Below, one piece after another: positions 47,410 through 59,446 of a stretch of DNA of 64,000 bases. Under the pieces are notes generated by a model. It saw nothing but the letters and a program-made list of their open reading frames with translations. It was not told where the DNA came from and searched no databases. Both the position numbers and the translations under genes were made by a program. Every line of letters begins with the position of its first letter. Position 1 is the first letter of the stretch. This DNA comes from Diphasiastrum complanatum (taxonomy: Eukaryota > Streptophyta > Lycopodiopsida > Lycopodiales > Lycopodiaceae): positions 31,113,024 through 31,177,023 of the forward strand of contig CM055113.1 of assembly GCA_029204225.1 (NCBI GenBank), read 5' to 3'.

Positions 47410-48230
47410 CTTCCAAGATAGAAAATGGATACTCATAATCAATAACTTCTCCATGCTCAAACACCTTTGAGATAGAGAGTGTAAAGGCTATGTAGCCTTC
47501 CTTGATGGATAAACATCCAACCATGATCCATAGACTTGGATCTCCATCCTTCTTTACTTCCAAGAAACTACATGCAAAGCAATAATCTTCAATAACACTA
47601 AGGTACACATCCTTAGGCTTATAATTGAACCCCCATATAGTGCAATCCTTCCAATAGCTCCATTACTCCAAAAAGCTTTACATAATGGAAAATACACATG
47701 CACCATGCAACTTGAAAAGACAAGACATAGCCATTGGTTACTTGTGAAACCATCAATAAGAGTAGAAAAGAAAGAGACATCTTTCTTGCTTATAGATGAA
47801 GAAGGTCAACATCCGAGTGTTCCAACTCCATAGGATATTTTTTCTTGGTAGAAGATATCAAATATGGATCCATATGTGATTTTGCCATGGAATAAGCCAC
47901 TCTTGGCTTGATCTCCTTGACTATTGAAGACATAGATCTGAAATTGGAAACATGCAACTTCCTATGCCATACTTCCTTCTTGGAAATACAAGTCATTAAT
48001 ACAACATCACATGCACTTGCATTTTCATGCACGTTTAACTTGAAAATGTCTCCATATCTAGATCCACTTGCTAGGATCTCATCTCCTTTCTTTATGAAAC
48101 AATTATTGATATTGAATTCCACTTCAAAACCATCATCAAATAACTTTCCAACACTAATCACATTCTTTGTGAGATTAGGAGCATAAAGTACATTGGAAAG
48201 TGATAACCTCATAGAAGATGCAAGATTCAA
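47410..48230 (-). pseudogene. Copia-B protease tail and integrase remnant, right arm
   Basis: Twin of 9422-10245, with the same LSNVLYAPNLTKNVISVGKL, WHRKLHVSNFRSMSS and EGYIAFTLSISKVFEHGEV blocks and the same internal deletion of the integrase core. The deletion is therefore a property of the element, not of one arm. Confidence 0.75.
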
Positions 48231-48327
48231 GGAACAAATTCCAACTCCTTCAATTGAACATGCATCACCAACAGTTCTGTAAGCTCTTGAAAAGGTTCTA
48301 GTGAAACAAAAGAACTTTTAGTGCAAC

Positions 48328-49242
48328 TCATGTGTGATGATGCACACTATCAATATACCAAGATACATCACTAAAGGGTAAAGAGGAGAAACTAGTCATT
48401 ATGAGAGGTGCCTCTCCACAACTTGCATGTGAGTCTTCTATGGTAAAATTGACTTGTTCTTCTTGAGTCTTATTCTTGAAGATAGAAGAATGAGTTGAAT
48501 CATCTTCTACTCCTCCTTTGTCTTTGTCCTTTGCTTTGTCCTTGGTGAAGGCTTGAGAAAATTTGTTCTTGCTCCTCCCTCTTGACTTGATCTTGGCAAA
48601 GTGAGCTTTGCCACAACCACCATCTGACAACTTGTTCTTTTGCCTACATTCTTTAGCAATAAGAATATCATGTAGAGCCTCCATAGATGGTAGCTCCTCC
48701 TTGATAGCATAAGTTTGCACTACATTTTCATACTCTTCTCTAAGTCCATTAAGGACTACTTGAACAAGTTGACTGTTCTCTAGAGTATCTCCTATGCATG
48801 CTATTTCTTTGTGAGGATCTTTAACTCTCATTACAAAACTTGAAGCACTTTCATAAACTCTTTGAAAACTTGAAAAGATCTGATTTTTAAGAGTAAAAAG
48901 TCTTGATGTGATCTTTGCTTTAAAATTGTTCTTAAGAGTTTTCTAAGTCTGCTTGGCTGAGGTACATGAACTTATTTCTCTCAACATCTCATCAAAGATG
49001 TTCAATTTGATGATATGAAGAGCAATCCTTGCTCTCTTCTTGAATCTCTGAGCCTCATCATAAGCTTCAAGTTCAACTTCAATTCCTAATACTATGTCCA
49101 TTACACCATAAAGAGTCAACAAAGATTCTATCCTATCCTTCCAAACTGAATAGTTGGAGGTATCTAGTCTCTCACTTGCTTCAAAGAGAAAATCTCTTAC
49201 ATATGCCATGTATGTGAAGACTTCTTGTAAAGGGACAACCAT
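48328..49242 (-). pseudogene. Copia-B gag-protease, right arm (broken)
   Basis: Same protein as at 8409-9425 but with TGG to TAG at about 48945 (stop after SAKQT) and loss of one G in the protease site, so WYIDSG runs into VHHHT instead of ASSHMS. The left copy has neither lesion. The two arms have thus decayed independently. Confidence 0.88.
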
Positions 49243-50043
49243 ATGTAATTGAATACTTATAACTATAGGAATTGAGTGTGTTGCTTCTTTTTTCCAATAG
49301 GAACCAAAACAATTGGGTGTACTACCAAATCCTATGCAAAATCTTGCAACTTCATTTGAGACCTATCTACCAAATCCTATGCAAAAACTTGCAGCAGTTA
49401 TGTGAGTCCTCTCACAACAGAAAAACAATCACTTTGAATTTGGATCCAGCATCTATCTTATGATGAAGCACTTACAATTCTGATGTCAAATTTTACCATG
49501 ATTCAAATGAAGGAAAAACACTTTAGAAACACACATTCAACTCAAACACAACCCTTTGTGTGAAAAGGTATGACTATGACAACAGAATCTTGACTTATCC
49601 AATTCTATCTCAGATTGAGTACCAAAAACTGTGAATGATGAATCATGCATGCAATATAATCAATTCAAAAAATGTCTGCTCAGGTTTTGGATCTCTCCTT
49701 ACCCTTCTTTAAGAGCTCATAACTCCTACTAAGGTCATTAGAATGAATTGAAACCAATTGCAATGGAAAGAGGGTTCTTCTAGCTTTCCAACAAGCTACA
49801 ATGTCAGTACGTTTGGATCTAATATAAAGGAGATAGAGTCAAATGATGTATTCTGGTTTTCACACATGTGAAAAGTCACAATTTCATATATTCTCTATTT
49901 TGGACTAAAAATATCAGTTCTAACCTCATTCATCCAAAAACTGTTCAAGAATAGATAGCAAAAAAGTGCTAAATAGCTTCCTAGCTTGAGTTGTCACAGA
50001 ATTCTTCATACATCTAATGTAAGTAGCGTTCAAAGCATGGTAT

Positions 50044-50056
50044 GGCTCTGATACCA
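50044..50056 (-). other. Copia-B primer-binding site, right arm
   Basis: Plus strand GGCTCTGATACCA, directly next to the LTR start at 50057. Perfect initiator tRNA-Met type site. Confidence 0.93.
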
Positions 50057-50907
50057 TGATGAAAATCCAGCAAATTCACATGTGTGAAAAGCCACAAGAA
50101 ATGTGTGAATGATCTTTACCATGCTTTGTGGTGGCACACAGATCACCTGTAGAGCAATCCTGCAATCTACCAATAGATCTATGGCTAGAGCACAATCTAG
50201 AATGCTACATATCAAAGCTACATTAATTCCTCACAAAAGAGAAAGTACACAAGAAAGATCATGTATGAAGAAGACACAAAATCCGAGTTAGAGAGAGAGA
50301 GAGCAATTACAAGCGAAATAGAATGAGATCCAAATTTAACATTATGACGTTACCAATGCTTGATTCTTCATTAGAAATGAGTGAAAATGATATTTACATA
50401 TATAGGAGAGCCAAAATTTGTATACTCCTTGCATTCAATGCATATCCTACACCTATTCAAGTGCAAACTACTATTATCTTGACACCAAACTGCTTGCATG
50501 CATAGATTGCACCTAACTTCCACCTACTTTCTCCAAATGTCAAATTCTTAAATATGAACCTACAAAACTACATGCATGTGACCATTAGAGTGTTTGCATG
50601 CCTTGCATGTCACAATGTAAACTTAGGACACAATGCATTTATTGTGGCTCGAGTTTCTACAAGGTCAATTCCATGTGAATTTCTAAATGCATGTCAATCT
50701 AGACATTGTCAACATTATTGCATGTCATACTAGACCAACTAGACGTTATGCATGTCATTGGAACTTGATCTATCTAACTCAAACTCGTCCTATTCTACAA
50801 GGAAATGTGCTCAATTCACATACCTTGGATATTTACAAAATATTTACATGGGTAGGACCCCCAAACATCAGCAAACATAAGATAGAAATGTTTTACAATT
50901 TTTAACA
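50057..50907 (-). repeat. Copia-B 5' LTR, right arm
   Basis: Complete, TGATGAAAATCC to TTTTTAACA in plus-strand reading. Compared with the left-arm 5' LTR it has AAGAAAGATCATG where the left has the AAGCAAGATCATG form shared with the 3' LTR, a sign of LTR-to-LTR conversion. Confidence 0.9.
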
Positions 50908-52016
50908 ATCATCTGTGGCAGCCTTGGATATGATGGAAGCAAAATCAAAGAGCTATGATCATATTTTGCAATATAATATCCTCAATGGGATTGGGTCATC
51001 AATATAAATTCAATCAATAGTTGCACCCTAAGCTAAGGGTCATAGGGTTTAGAATTATAGGGTAAGCCTGGTTACAGTATTTAGGATGTTGGATAAGAGT
51101 CTAGTGTGTAGGTTTATGGAGTAAGGGAGATCTTAGGAGTTTAGGGTGTTAGGGTTAGGATAAGGAATAAGAGGATTGATTTTGGGTTTAGTATAAGGGG
51201 TTTAGAGAAAGGGGTTATGGTTTTGCTTAGGGGGCTTCGAATTTGAAAAAAAGACCATTGGAAATCTAGGTGCATTGGGAATTCGAACTCAATTGACTGA
51301 TTTACCTTAGGATATAGCTCCAATTTGCCTAGGTATGGAGTTTAGGTTTTGTTTTATAACTTGAAATAAATGCTCAAAATTGTCAACAATTAAATGTGTG
51401 AGGCGATAAATATATATGAATAATAATAACCTAAATTTGTCAATTCTAGGAAGGTGTGTAGATTCACTTTTGTCTTTGGAGGCTTAGTGGTTTAGAGAAA
51501 GGGGTTTATGGTTTAGGGATAGGTGTCTAATGTTTAGGGTTATGGTTCATGTATATGCCATGTATAACATGCCTAGTATACGCCTATCAATCATGACATT
51601 AAGTTATAGGGCTTAACATATAGGCTTGATTGCAAAACATGAAAGAGTTGAACAATAATTAAAATTTCCAATTCTATGAACGTATGTAGCCCTTACTTTT
51701 CTCCTATTAAAGACGAGGTTCTAATCTTTTTTTGATAGAAAAAATCTATACACCATGGGGAGGGGATATGATGCGACATTCTGGAATAGGACATAACCGC
51801 AAGATTCGAGTACTTTAAATGACACGTTCAACTCTAAATCATGTTTGTGTATTTCAATGAGATATGTACAAATTGCATCTTAAATAATGTTTTATAGACA
51901 TGTGTCTATCTTAGACAACCATAATGTATTTTCCACATGGAGAAGGTAAATTGGAAGTATGCAAAGGAGTTCCGAAAAAATTTAGATCGATTCAAACAAC
52001 AATGAGAGGCAACAAA
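50908..52016. other. Spacer with telomere-like motifs, right arm
   Basis: Twin of 5641-6745. TTTAGGG-like words are spread over about 51040-51545 (GGGTTTAGAATTATAGGG, GTTTAGGGTGTTAGGGTTAG, GTTTAGAGAAAGGGG). No gene seen. The frame at 51141-51323 is an artefact of these motifs. Confidence 0.5.
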
Positions 52017-52570
52017 AGTTCTAGCCTTCTCACTTGGGTAGTGGTGGCGAGGGATATCTTAATGGACATACCCATTATAAAGTCCTACACATAGGATACT
52101 AGTCTAAGCATGCCAAACAAAACAACAACAAAGGGAATGGGTGGTGGATAAACCAGCCCAACCAAACCTAGATCATACAGATCTAGCCCCCAAGCTATGG
52201 ATCAATCACAATTATGGAAAGAGGAGTCACACTAGTAGCATGCAGCTACCAATCATAGAATCAAGCATACACTAGTGAGAGCCCAATAGGTATACTCATA
52301 TCCTCCAAGGTCCGTGCACCACTAGTAGTACACTATGACACCTCACTGGACACCTCTGCAGCCTTTCTGGGCCATGTCATCCAGTTCACTAATGACTCAC
52401 TAAAAGACCCATACCAACTCCACCACCATGTGTTTAGGCCTACAACCATTAGTTATGACCATGTACCCATAAGGGCCCCAATTCTCTTATAGTCACAATT
52501 AACTTACGGATTGTTGGTCTACTGATCCCTAGCATGGACACGCTACCCGAGATAAATCATGGACATGACA
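52017..52570 (-). repeat. Gypsy-C 3' LTR, right arm (lower limit approximate)
   Basis: Element-strand start TGTCATGTCCATGATTTATC at 52570, next to the polypurine tract TTCTTCCCTTCTTATT on the plus strand. Twin of 5087-5640. Confidence 0.6.
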
Positions 52571-53003
52571 TTCTTCCCTTCTTATTCAAGTTTTGTCCTC
52601 AGAACTTAAAACTGGGGAAGTTCCTCCTTAAGCTTTTCCAGTTCCCAAGAATCATCATCATCTGTACATCCCTTCCATCGAACCAAATGCTTGGTAACTA
52701 TATGATTTCTCAATCATTTAGTTCTTGTATCCAAGATCTTTTTGGATTCAAGTCGAGACACATTCGATTATCATCCAACAGGTCCAATTGATCTCTAGAT
52801 CCAAGATGCTCTCCTTCATATAGATTCTTCTTGGGTTGGCTTATGGAAAATACCGAATGCACTTGAGATTTTTCTAGGAGTTTCAATTGGTAAGCTAAGG
52901 TTTTGATTTTTTTGAAGATCTGATACAGTTCTCTATACCTAGGGGACAATTTATAATGCTTGTTGGTATGAATTACACTCAAATCCTTCAAAATTCTCAA
53001 ATA
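52571..53003 (-). pseudogene. Gypsy-C pol 3' end, right arm (before Copia-A)
   Basis: The minus strand from 53003 gives VIHTNKHYKLSPRYRELYQ, IFKKIKTLAYQLKLLEKSQV and SISQPKKNLYEGEHLGSR, then the chromodomain WKGxxNDDDSWELE. The upstream part of the same gene continues on the far side of Copia-A at 58161, so this gene was split by that insertion. Confidence 0.85.
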
Positions 53004-53619
53004 TGCTGAATTCACATGTGTGGGACGCCCTACACATGTATTTTTGATCTCCTAAGCCCAATAATACCATAACGATCAGACTAGCATTGGTTGTCAATAG
53101 GAAAGCTGATCATACAGGAAATATTATTGTGTTACAAGCAAGATTTGTCAACAAAACATGAAACTCAGCATAATAAATGCCTCAACTCGGCTAGAGAGAG
53201 AAAATAGAAAGTACAAAACTTGTGTAGAGAGAGAGAGGGCACAAAGAGCTTGTCTCCAAATTTGCATTACACACAAATTTCATCATTTTCTCAATGAGAG
53301 TACATCACATATATATAGATCCATGGACTTTCCTCCTTCTTTGAGTTGAATTGGAGTTGTGAATCCACCTCTCAAGCTATCTAGACTTATTCAAGCCACC
53401 TCACTATGTCCAATTGTGCCACCTAGTCTTTTCATGCATTAAATGTGACATGTAAAGTACAAATGGCAATTCCTATGGTAGCTTGAGTTTCTACTTCTAC
53501 CTACCTTAAATATTTTATTCTAAGATGGGTCTTTACTAAGCCAAAAGAGATTAATTCATCTTGGACATTTTTAGGACCCCTACTCATAGCATTAGATAGA
53601 TTTTTCCAATATTTTGACA
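53004..53619 (-). repeat. Copia-A 3' LTR
   Basis: 616 bp, TGCTGAATTCACATGTGTGG to CCAATATTTTGACA in plus-strand reading; nearly the same as 57547-58160. The outer breakpoint of the inverted repeat (53455) lies within it. The polypurine tract CTCCTCCTAAAA (plus strand) follows at 53620. Confidence 0.95.
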
Positions 53620-53637
53620 CTCCTCCTAAAAATGTAT

Positions 53638-55622
53638 CTAATGTGGATCAAGCATCGATCTTGAGATAAGGCCAAGATTAGAACTATGCTTTGAGAAGGC
53701 ACTTTTGCAAAGTGGCTTTGTTAGAAGATCAGCAATACATGAAGATATGTCGACGTGTTCTAAGTTGATTTCACCTCCAATGAGCTTTTCTCTTACAAAA
53801 TGGTGTGCCACTTCTATATGCTTGCTTCTTGCATGAAAAATAGGATTGTTTGCAAGAGCTTGTGCCGATATGTTGTTACATTTGATCAAGGGAAGGTCAT
53901 CCTCTTTGATGCACTTTAGCTCCATGATTAATCTCTTGATCCAAAGCACCTCTTTAGTTGTTGTAGTGAGTGCTTTGTACTCGGCCTCACAAGATGATAG
54001 AGATATGGTATCTTGCTTCTTCGAAAGCCAAGACACAAGATTGCCTCCAAGAAAGATAGTATATGCATCAATGGACTTTCAATCCATTTTATCACTTGCA
54101 AAATCAGAATCCGAATAGCCAACAATGGTTAGATCTTCATTCTTGTACAATAAACCATAATCTTGATAGAAGATACATATCTTAGAACTCTCTTGGCCAT
54201 ATTCCAATGTTGGATCCTGGGATCTTGCATAAATCGACTCAATTTGTGCACACAATAGCTCAAATCAGGTCTAGTGATAGTAAGCCAAATTAAAGAGCCT
54301 ATAAGACTCCTATAAAATGTGATGTCCTCAAAGGATCTTTCATCACCTTTAATAGGATCTTTTACATGTTGCTCCATGGGAGTATCTATGCCTTTACAAT
54401 TTTGCATATTGAATTTTTTCAACATAGAAAAGACATATCTAGATTGACAAATAAAAGCATACTCTTCATGAAAATCAATCTCAAGGCCCAAAATGTAATG
54501 GATCTCTCCTAGATCTTGCATTTTAAATTCTTTTCCTAATGCATCTTTGGTTTCTTAAACTAGCATCAAACAACTTCCACTAAGAATAATGTCATTGGCA
54601 TAGATTAGAAGAATGACAATATTACTACCATCAAACTTTAAGTACATAGAAGGATCATAGTCACTAAGTACAAATCCTAATGAAAGTAGAAAGTTGTTGA
54701 GTCTTGAATACCATGATCTAGTCCTTGCTTCAAGCCATAAAGACTTCTAAATAGCAAACACACCTTAGATTTATCCTTGATAAATCCTTGAGGTTGTTCC
54801 ATGTATATCTCCTCCTCAAGATAGCCATTCAAAAAAGCATTGGAGACATCAAGTTGAAACAAGTTGAAACAGTTTCCACTTAAAAAATAAGGCAAGAGAA
54901 ATTATGATTCTTATTGTCACCATCTTTGCTACAGGAGCAAAGGTTTCTTCATCGTCAAGGCCATATATTTGTGCAAAGCCTTTAGCACATAATCTTGCCT
55001 TGTACTTGTTGATGGAGCCATCATGATTGTACTTGATCTTGAACACCCACTTGCATCCAATGATATGCATGTTAGGTGGTGGATCCACTAGCTCCCATGC
55101 GTGGTTGGTGATCAAGGCATCATATTCAATCTTCATAGCCTCATACCACTCCTTGGTATTGAGGGCTTCTTGGACATCTTTGGGCTCCTCATGAGAAACA
55201 AAATAAGCATAAGTGGAATGAAGATCCACTTGTTTTTCTTTGTCATCATAAGTGAGCCTCTTGGGCTCGAATCTCTCCCTCATGGATCTTCTAGGAGTAA
55301 AAATCTGAGGACTTCCATCTTCAAATCTCAACTCCTCCATATGTTGATTGTCTTCAATAACAAAAGGTGATAGATTTTGAGGTTGCTTGATCTCGGCCCC
55401 TCCAAGATTAGACTTTTCTTCTTCATGAAAAACTACATCTCTACTATCAATTACTTTAGAAGTAGAGAGCATGTAGATTTTATAGGCTTTCTTGTTGGAT
55501 GAATATCCAACCATTACTCCTTTGCTTGCACAAGGATCATCCTTCTTTCTTGTTTCCAAGGGAATATGGACAAAGCATATGCATCCAAATACTCTAAGGT
55601 GATCAACCTTAGGTTTCTTCAA
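53638..55622 (-). pseudogene. Copia-A reverse transcriptase and RNase H
   Basis: From 55622: VDHLRVFGCICFVHIPLETR, KAYKIYMLSTSKVIDSRDVV, then RT with EWYEAMKIEYDALITNHAWE, GCKWVFKIKYNHDGSINKYK, a stop near 54849, [19 protein letters not shown] and SLYGLKQG. The catalytic YVDD reads YAND near 54600. Then DLGEIHYILGLEID and TRPDLSYCVHKLSRFMQDP; RNase H SWLSKKQDTISLSSCEAEYK and LADLLTKPLC ends at 53638. At least three frames are used. The catalytic change (V-D to A-N) would abolish polymerisation on its own. Confidence 0.88.
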
Positions 55623-56340
55623 ATAAATGCTTCATATGGTGACTTTCCTCCAAGTGCAACATGAGGGAGTTGAATGCAAAGATAGTTTGAACAATTGATG
55701 GCCTCACCCCAAAAGTCTTTTGGCAAAAATGCCTCAATTCTAATGGTTTTGGCACATTCACACAATGTTCTATTCTTTCTTTCAACCACCCCATTTTGAG
55801 ATGGTGTATATGCACAAGAAAACTCCCTTTTAATGCCTTCAAGCTCACAATAATCATGAAATTTATTGGAAGTGTATTCACCACCTCCATCACTTCTAAG
55901 AATCTTGATTTTGTATGAAAATTGCTTTTCAACTAGAGCTTTGAACTTTAGGAAATAGTCAAACACCATAGACTTTGAAGCTAGAAGATATACCCAAGTA
56001 AATCTAGTGAAATCATCAATGAAAGTTACAAAGCAAGTAGCACCACTCTTGCTCTTTGGAGATGAGAAGTGCACATCCGAGTGTATGAGCTCCAATGGAT
56101 GTGTAGTCTTGATAGATGACTTTGAAAAAGGCTTCTTATGAGACTTAGATATGGCACAAGCCTCACATGGCTTGAAATTCTTGGAGATAAGATTAGGCAA
56201 GCCAATAGCTTTGGCATTCTTGACCATGGACACCATAGAATTATGAAATGAGCACACTTTGGAGTGCTTCCAAACTTGGTAGCTCCTCCTTAATGGCATA
56301 ACTTTGAACAAGGTTGTCATATTCCTCCTTTAAACCATTA
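55619..56340 (-). pseudogene. Copia-A integrase, fused to gag by deletion
   Basis: The frame at 55619-56320 starts in the end of Gag (TTLFKVMPLRRSYQVWK is a shifted form of the Gag VQTYAIKEELPS region) and passes directly into the pre-integrase/zinc region (FKPCEACAISKSHKKPF) and integrase core: HSDVHFSS, FVTFIDDFTRFTWVYLL (D), ILRSDGGGEYTSNKF (D), SQNGVVERKNRTLCE (E). The three acids are intact. The Gag zinc knuckle and aspartic protease are missing by deletion. The frame changes again at about 55620. Confidence 0.87.
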
Positions 56341-56419
56341 AGTATGACTTGAACAAGTTCATTTTGGTTAATGGAGTCTCCTATGCATGACAATTCTCTA
56401 TGAAGGTCTTTAACTCTCA

Positions 56420-56797
56420 TTACATAAGCTGAAACACATTCATCACTTCTCTGTACACTTTGAAACCTTGATTTCTTAGTGTTAGAAGTCTAGAAGTATT
56501 CTTTGCCTCATAGATGGACTTGAGAGTATCCCAAGCATCTTTGGCATTAGTACAGGCACCAGTTTCTCTTAAGATGTCATTTGAGACATTCATCTTAATA
56601 TAATGCAAAGCCATCCTCGCTCTCTTTTTGTACTTTGGAATTTTTTGAGGAATTTGTGGTTCTTCTTCAATTCCAAGTACAATATCTATCACATCTTGTA
56701 GTATTAAGACAGATTCCATACTAACCTTCCAAATTGAGTAATTGGAGGTTGACAATCTTTCACTTGCTTCTAATAGAAAGACACCCATTGAAGTCAT
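56420..56797 (-). pseudogene. Copia-A gag, N-terminal part
   Basis: MTSMGVFLLEASERLSTSNY, IWKVSMESVLILQDVIDIVL, KKRARMALHYIKMNVSNDIL and NAKDAWDTLKSIYEAKNTSR form a UBN2-type Gag of 125 codons before a frame break near 56420. It is related to the Copia-B Gag at 8409 over its whole length. Copia-A family members could have supplied enzymes for Copia-B (inference). Confidence 0.82.
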
Positions 56798-57533
56798 AAT
56801 GATGGAAATAAAAAAAGATGGATAAAAAATTGCTTATCTTCTCACTATAGGAACCAATCAAGGGCAAAAAACCAAATGCTATGTAAGACAAAGCAAAACA
56901 CTGTGAGATAGATCTCACTAGCTTGACAATCTCTCTAAAACAAGATTTGAATCATAAAAAAAAATGAATTATGACAAAAGTTATGGTTCTCTGAATTTCA
57001 CACGTGTGAAATACTCCACTAAAGTCAAATTGACTCAAATACAATCTATTTGTATAAAACAATTTGCCTAGAACCTATAAATTTTGTCTAATCACATATA
57101 GATGAGATTGGTCAACTTCTGGATGATTTTTGTGATCATTCAAGCAATAAATGACATGTACTCTCAATTTACCACAGGTCTAGGTGCCCTACCTATGACT
57201 CTTCAAAAGCTTATAGCTTCTGATTGGCTTATCCAACTGTCATGATTCAAATTGCATCAAATTCTACCATTTCTAGCTTTCTAGTGGGCTAATTTGCATG
57301 AAATTTGGATCTAAGGTGAGAGAGAACCACCAAACTAAAAATGGGCGGATTTCACACGTGCCAGCACCTGAAATTCTGTACAGTACCTGATCTGGACCAT
57401 TCAAAGTGGTTTGAAGCTCTAAATCACCAGAAAACTGCAAAATAGCTAGAAAGTAGAATCTAGAAAATTCCTAGCTTGAAATCTGATCAAATCTACAAAC
57501 TTTGAGATTAGATTTGCTTGTAAAACTTAGGTA

Positions 57534-57546
57534 GGCTCTAATACCA
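57534..57546 (-). other. Copia-A primer-binding site
   Basis: Plus strand GGCTCTAATACCA, one base from the initiator tRNA-Met type site, directly next to the LTR at 57547. Confidence 0.9.
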
Positions 57547-58160
57547 TGCTGAATTCACACGTGTGGGATGCCCTACACATGCATTTTTGATCTCCTAAGC
57601 CCAATAATACCATAAAGATCAGACTAGCATTGGTTGTCAATAGGAAAGCTGATCATACAAGAAATATTATTGTGTTACAAGCAAGATCTGTCAACAAAAC
57701 ATGAAACTGAGCATAATAAATGCCTCAACTCGGCTAGAGAGAGAAAATATAAAGTACAAAACTTGTGTAGAGAGAGAGGGCACAAAGAGCTTGTCTCCAA
57801 ATTTGCATTACACACAAATTTTATCATTTTCTCAATGAGAGTACATCACATATATATAGATCCATGGACTTTCCTCCTTCTTTGAGTTGAATTGGAGTTG
57901 TGAATCCACCTCTCAAGCTATCTAGACTTATTCAAGCCACCTCACTATGTCTAATTGTGCCACCTAGTCTTTTCATGCATTAAATGTGGCATGTAAAGTA
58001 CAAATGGCAATTCATATGGTAGATCGAGTTTCTACTTCTACCTACCTTAAATATTTTATTCTAAGATGGGTCTTTACTAAGCCAAAAGAGCTTAATTCAT
58101 CTTTGACATTTTTAGGACCCCTACTCATAACATTAGATAGATTTTTCCAATATTTTGACA
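57547..58160 (-). repeat. Copia-A 5' LTR
   Basis: 614 bp, starting TGCTGAATTCACACGTGTGG and ending CCAATATTTTGACA (plus-strand reading), followed by the AAATA target duplication. By eye it differs from the 3' LTR at about one to three positions per hundred. Confidence 0.95.
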
Positions 58161-59446
58161 AAATATACCCAATCCCCCACTTGGAAATCTCTTAGTGATA
58201 TTTATAGACTTGCATAATGTCGGTCCCTATCTTGGGCACACTGGGCATTTTCTCATGCAATCCATAGCATTTCTTGCATATCATGTAGAAAATCCACTAC
58301 CTTCTGAAACTTGATCATCCGAGTCTCTACCGCAATGGGTGACCTAGGTTTAATCCGTACATAAGCATAAATAGGCTATAACCGGTAGCCAAATGCTTAC
58401 TACTATTATAGGCAAATTTGATCAATGGAAGATACTCCTCCCAATCAGATTGTCGTCAGGAAACATATGCCCAAAGCATTTGTTCCATCGTCTAATTTGT
58501 TCTTTCCATCTGTCCATCCATCTCGGGATGATCAGAAGAACCTAAGCTCAGAGTCGTCTCTAGGTTAGCAAACATGACCGACCAAAAGTGACCGGTGAAC
58601 TTCGGATCACGATCGCTCACAATATCACTTGGCAATCTGTGTAGCCTAAACAAATGTTCTACAAATGTCTGAGCTAAATTGAAAGCCTTCATAGCGGTCT
58701 AAACTGGAATAAACATAGCCAATTCGGTAAGACGGTTGACCACAACCCAAATTACATCATGTTGTTTATTCGTGGGGTAAACCAACCACGAAATCCATGA
58801 AAATACTATGCCTTCTCTTATCTGAGGTATCTAATGAATGCAACAATCCGCTAGCCTTATGGCATTCAACTTTGTTCAACTGGCAGTGGTCACACTTGAC
58901 CACATAAGATTCTACAAAGGGCTTGAGTTTTGGCTGATAGAAGTCCCTTCGTACCAAATCTAATGTACAAGGTATGCCGGGATGTCCTGCGCATGGTGAG
59001 TCATGACATTTATAAAGAATTTTATTTTTAATAACATCCACATCAGGCACACAAATCTTCCCTATCCTGAACAAAAGTCCATTTTGGATAGAAAAGCCAT
59101 CAGCACCCTTTTTATCCTTTGCCCCAGACTAATCACCATGAACATCAGTCCCTCTTGATGTAACTGCTAGATTCCTATCCCAAATTGGTCCAAAATGTGG
59201 TTCTTTCTCATAAAGACCTCTCAGGGAGAGATAAAAGTCTTTACTAATCTCAGTGAAGGAAAGTTCATTCACTTCACCAATTTGACTAAGTCCATCAGCC
59301 ACTTGATTAGAGGTGCCTTTGATATGCTGCACTTCAAAGTTGGTAATCTCTGTTAACCATGAACTTATTACCATATAGGTAATGTCTCCATGATTTCAAA
59401 GCATGGATCACCCCAAAAAGCTCTTTTTCCTGCATGGTATACCTGA
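58161..59446 (-). pseudogene. Gypsy-C RNase H and integrase (upstream of Copia-A insertion)
   Basis: From 59446: YTMQEKELFGVIHALKSWRH (RNase H), WLTEITNFEVQHIKGTSNQV then ADGLSQIGEV, a stop, FRIGKICVPDVDVIKNKI, the zinc finger CHDSPCAGHPGIPCTLDLV ... VVKCDHCQLNK, MDFVVGLPH, then LPSDIVSDRDPKFTGHFW and SSDHPEMDGQMERTN with the later catalytic acids, ending in FQVGDW-like KWGIGY at the Copia-A junction. Stops and frame shifts are numerous. This joins the 52571-53003 fragment across Copia-A. Its other end is cut by the Gypsy-D LTR at 59447. Confidence 0.87.

Larger units (their letters stand above)
45114..50907 (-). mobile_element. Copia-B, complete right-arm copy
   Basis: Both LTRs (858 and 851 bp), primer site and polypurine tract are present. 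The right flank is ATCAT and the left flank reads CATCA before TGATG, which fits an ATCAT target duplication with one T lost. Gag-protease is broken (stop and frameshift), and RT and RNase H are absent as in the left copy. The element sits between two roughly 70-bp inverted repeats (about 45015-45090 and 50945-51035). Confidence 0.88.
40939..53455 (-). repeat. Right arm of the giant inverted repeat (about 12.5 kb)
   Basis: Reverse complement of 4202-16320. It is about 400 bp longer because it keeps the complete Copia-B 3' LTR with flank and an 88-bp or so CACTA-1 segment that the left arm lost. The copies differ by scattered substitutions. The right arm continues without a break into full Copia-A on the outside and into the core Gypsy-D on the inside, so it looks like the parental arrangement, with the left arm the truncated copy (inference). 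Confidence 0.93.
53004..58160 (-). mobile_element. Copia-A, full-length Ty1/copia element nested in Gypsy-C
   Basis: Both LTRs are complete (53004-53619 and 57547-58160) with TG...CA ends. The direct flanks are AAATA (52999-53003) and AAATA (58161-58165), a perfect 5-bp target duplication. The primer site and polypurine tract are in place. Joining the flanks restores a gypsy pol order. Internally gag is present but the Gag C-terminus and protease are deleted, and the RT active site is mutated, so it is inactive. Confidence 0.95.
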
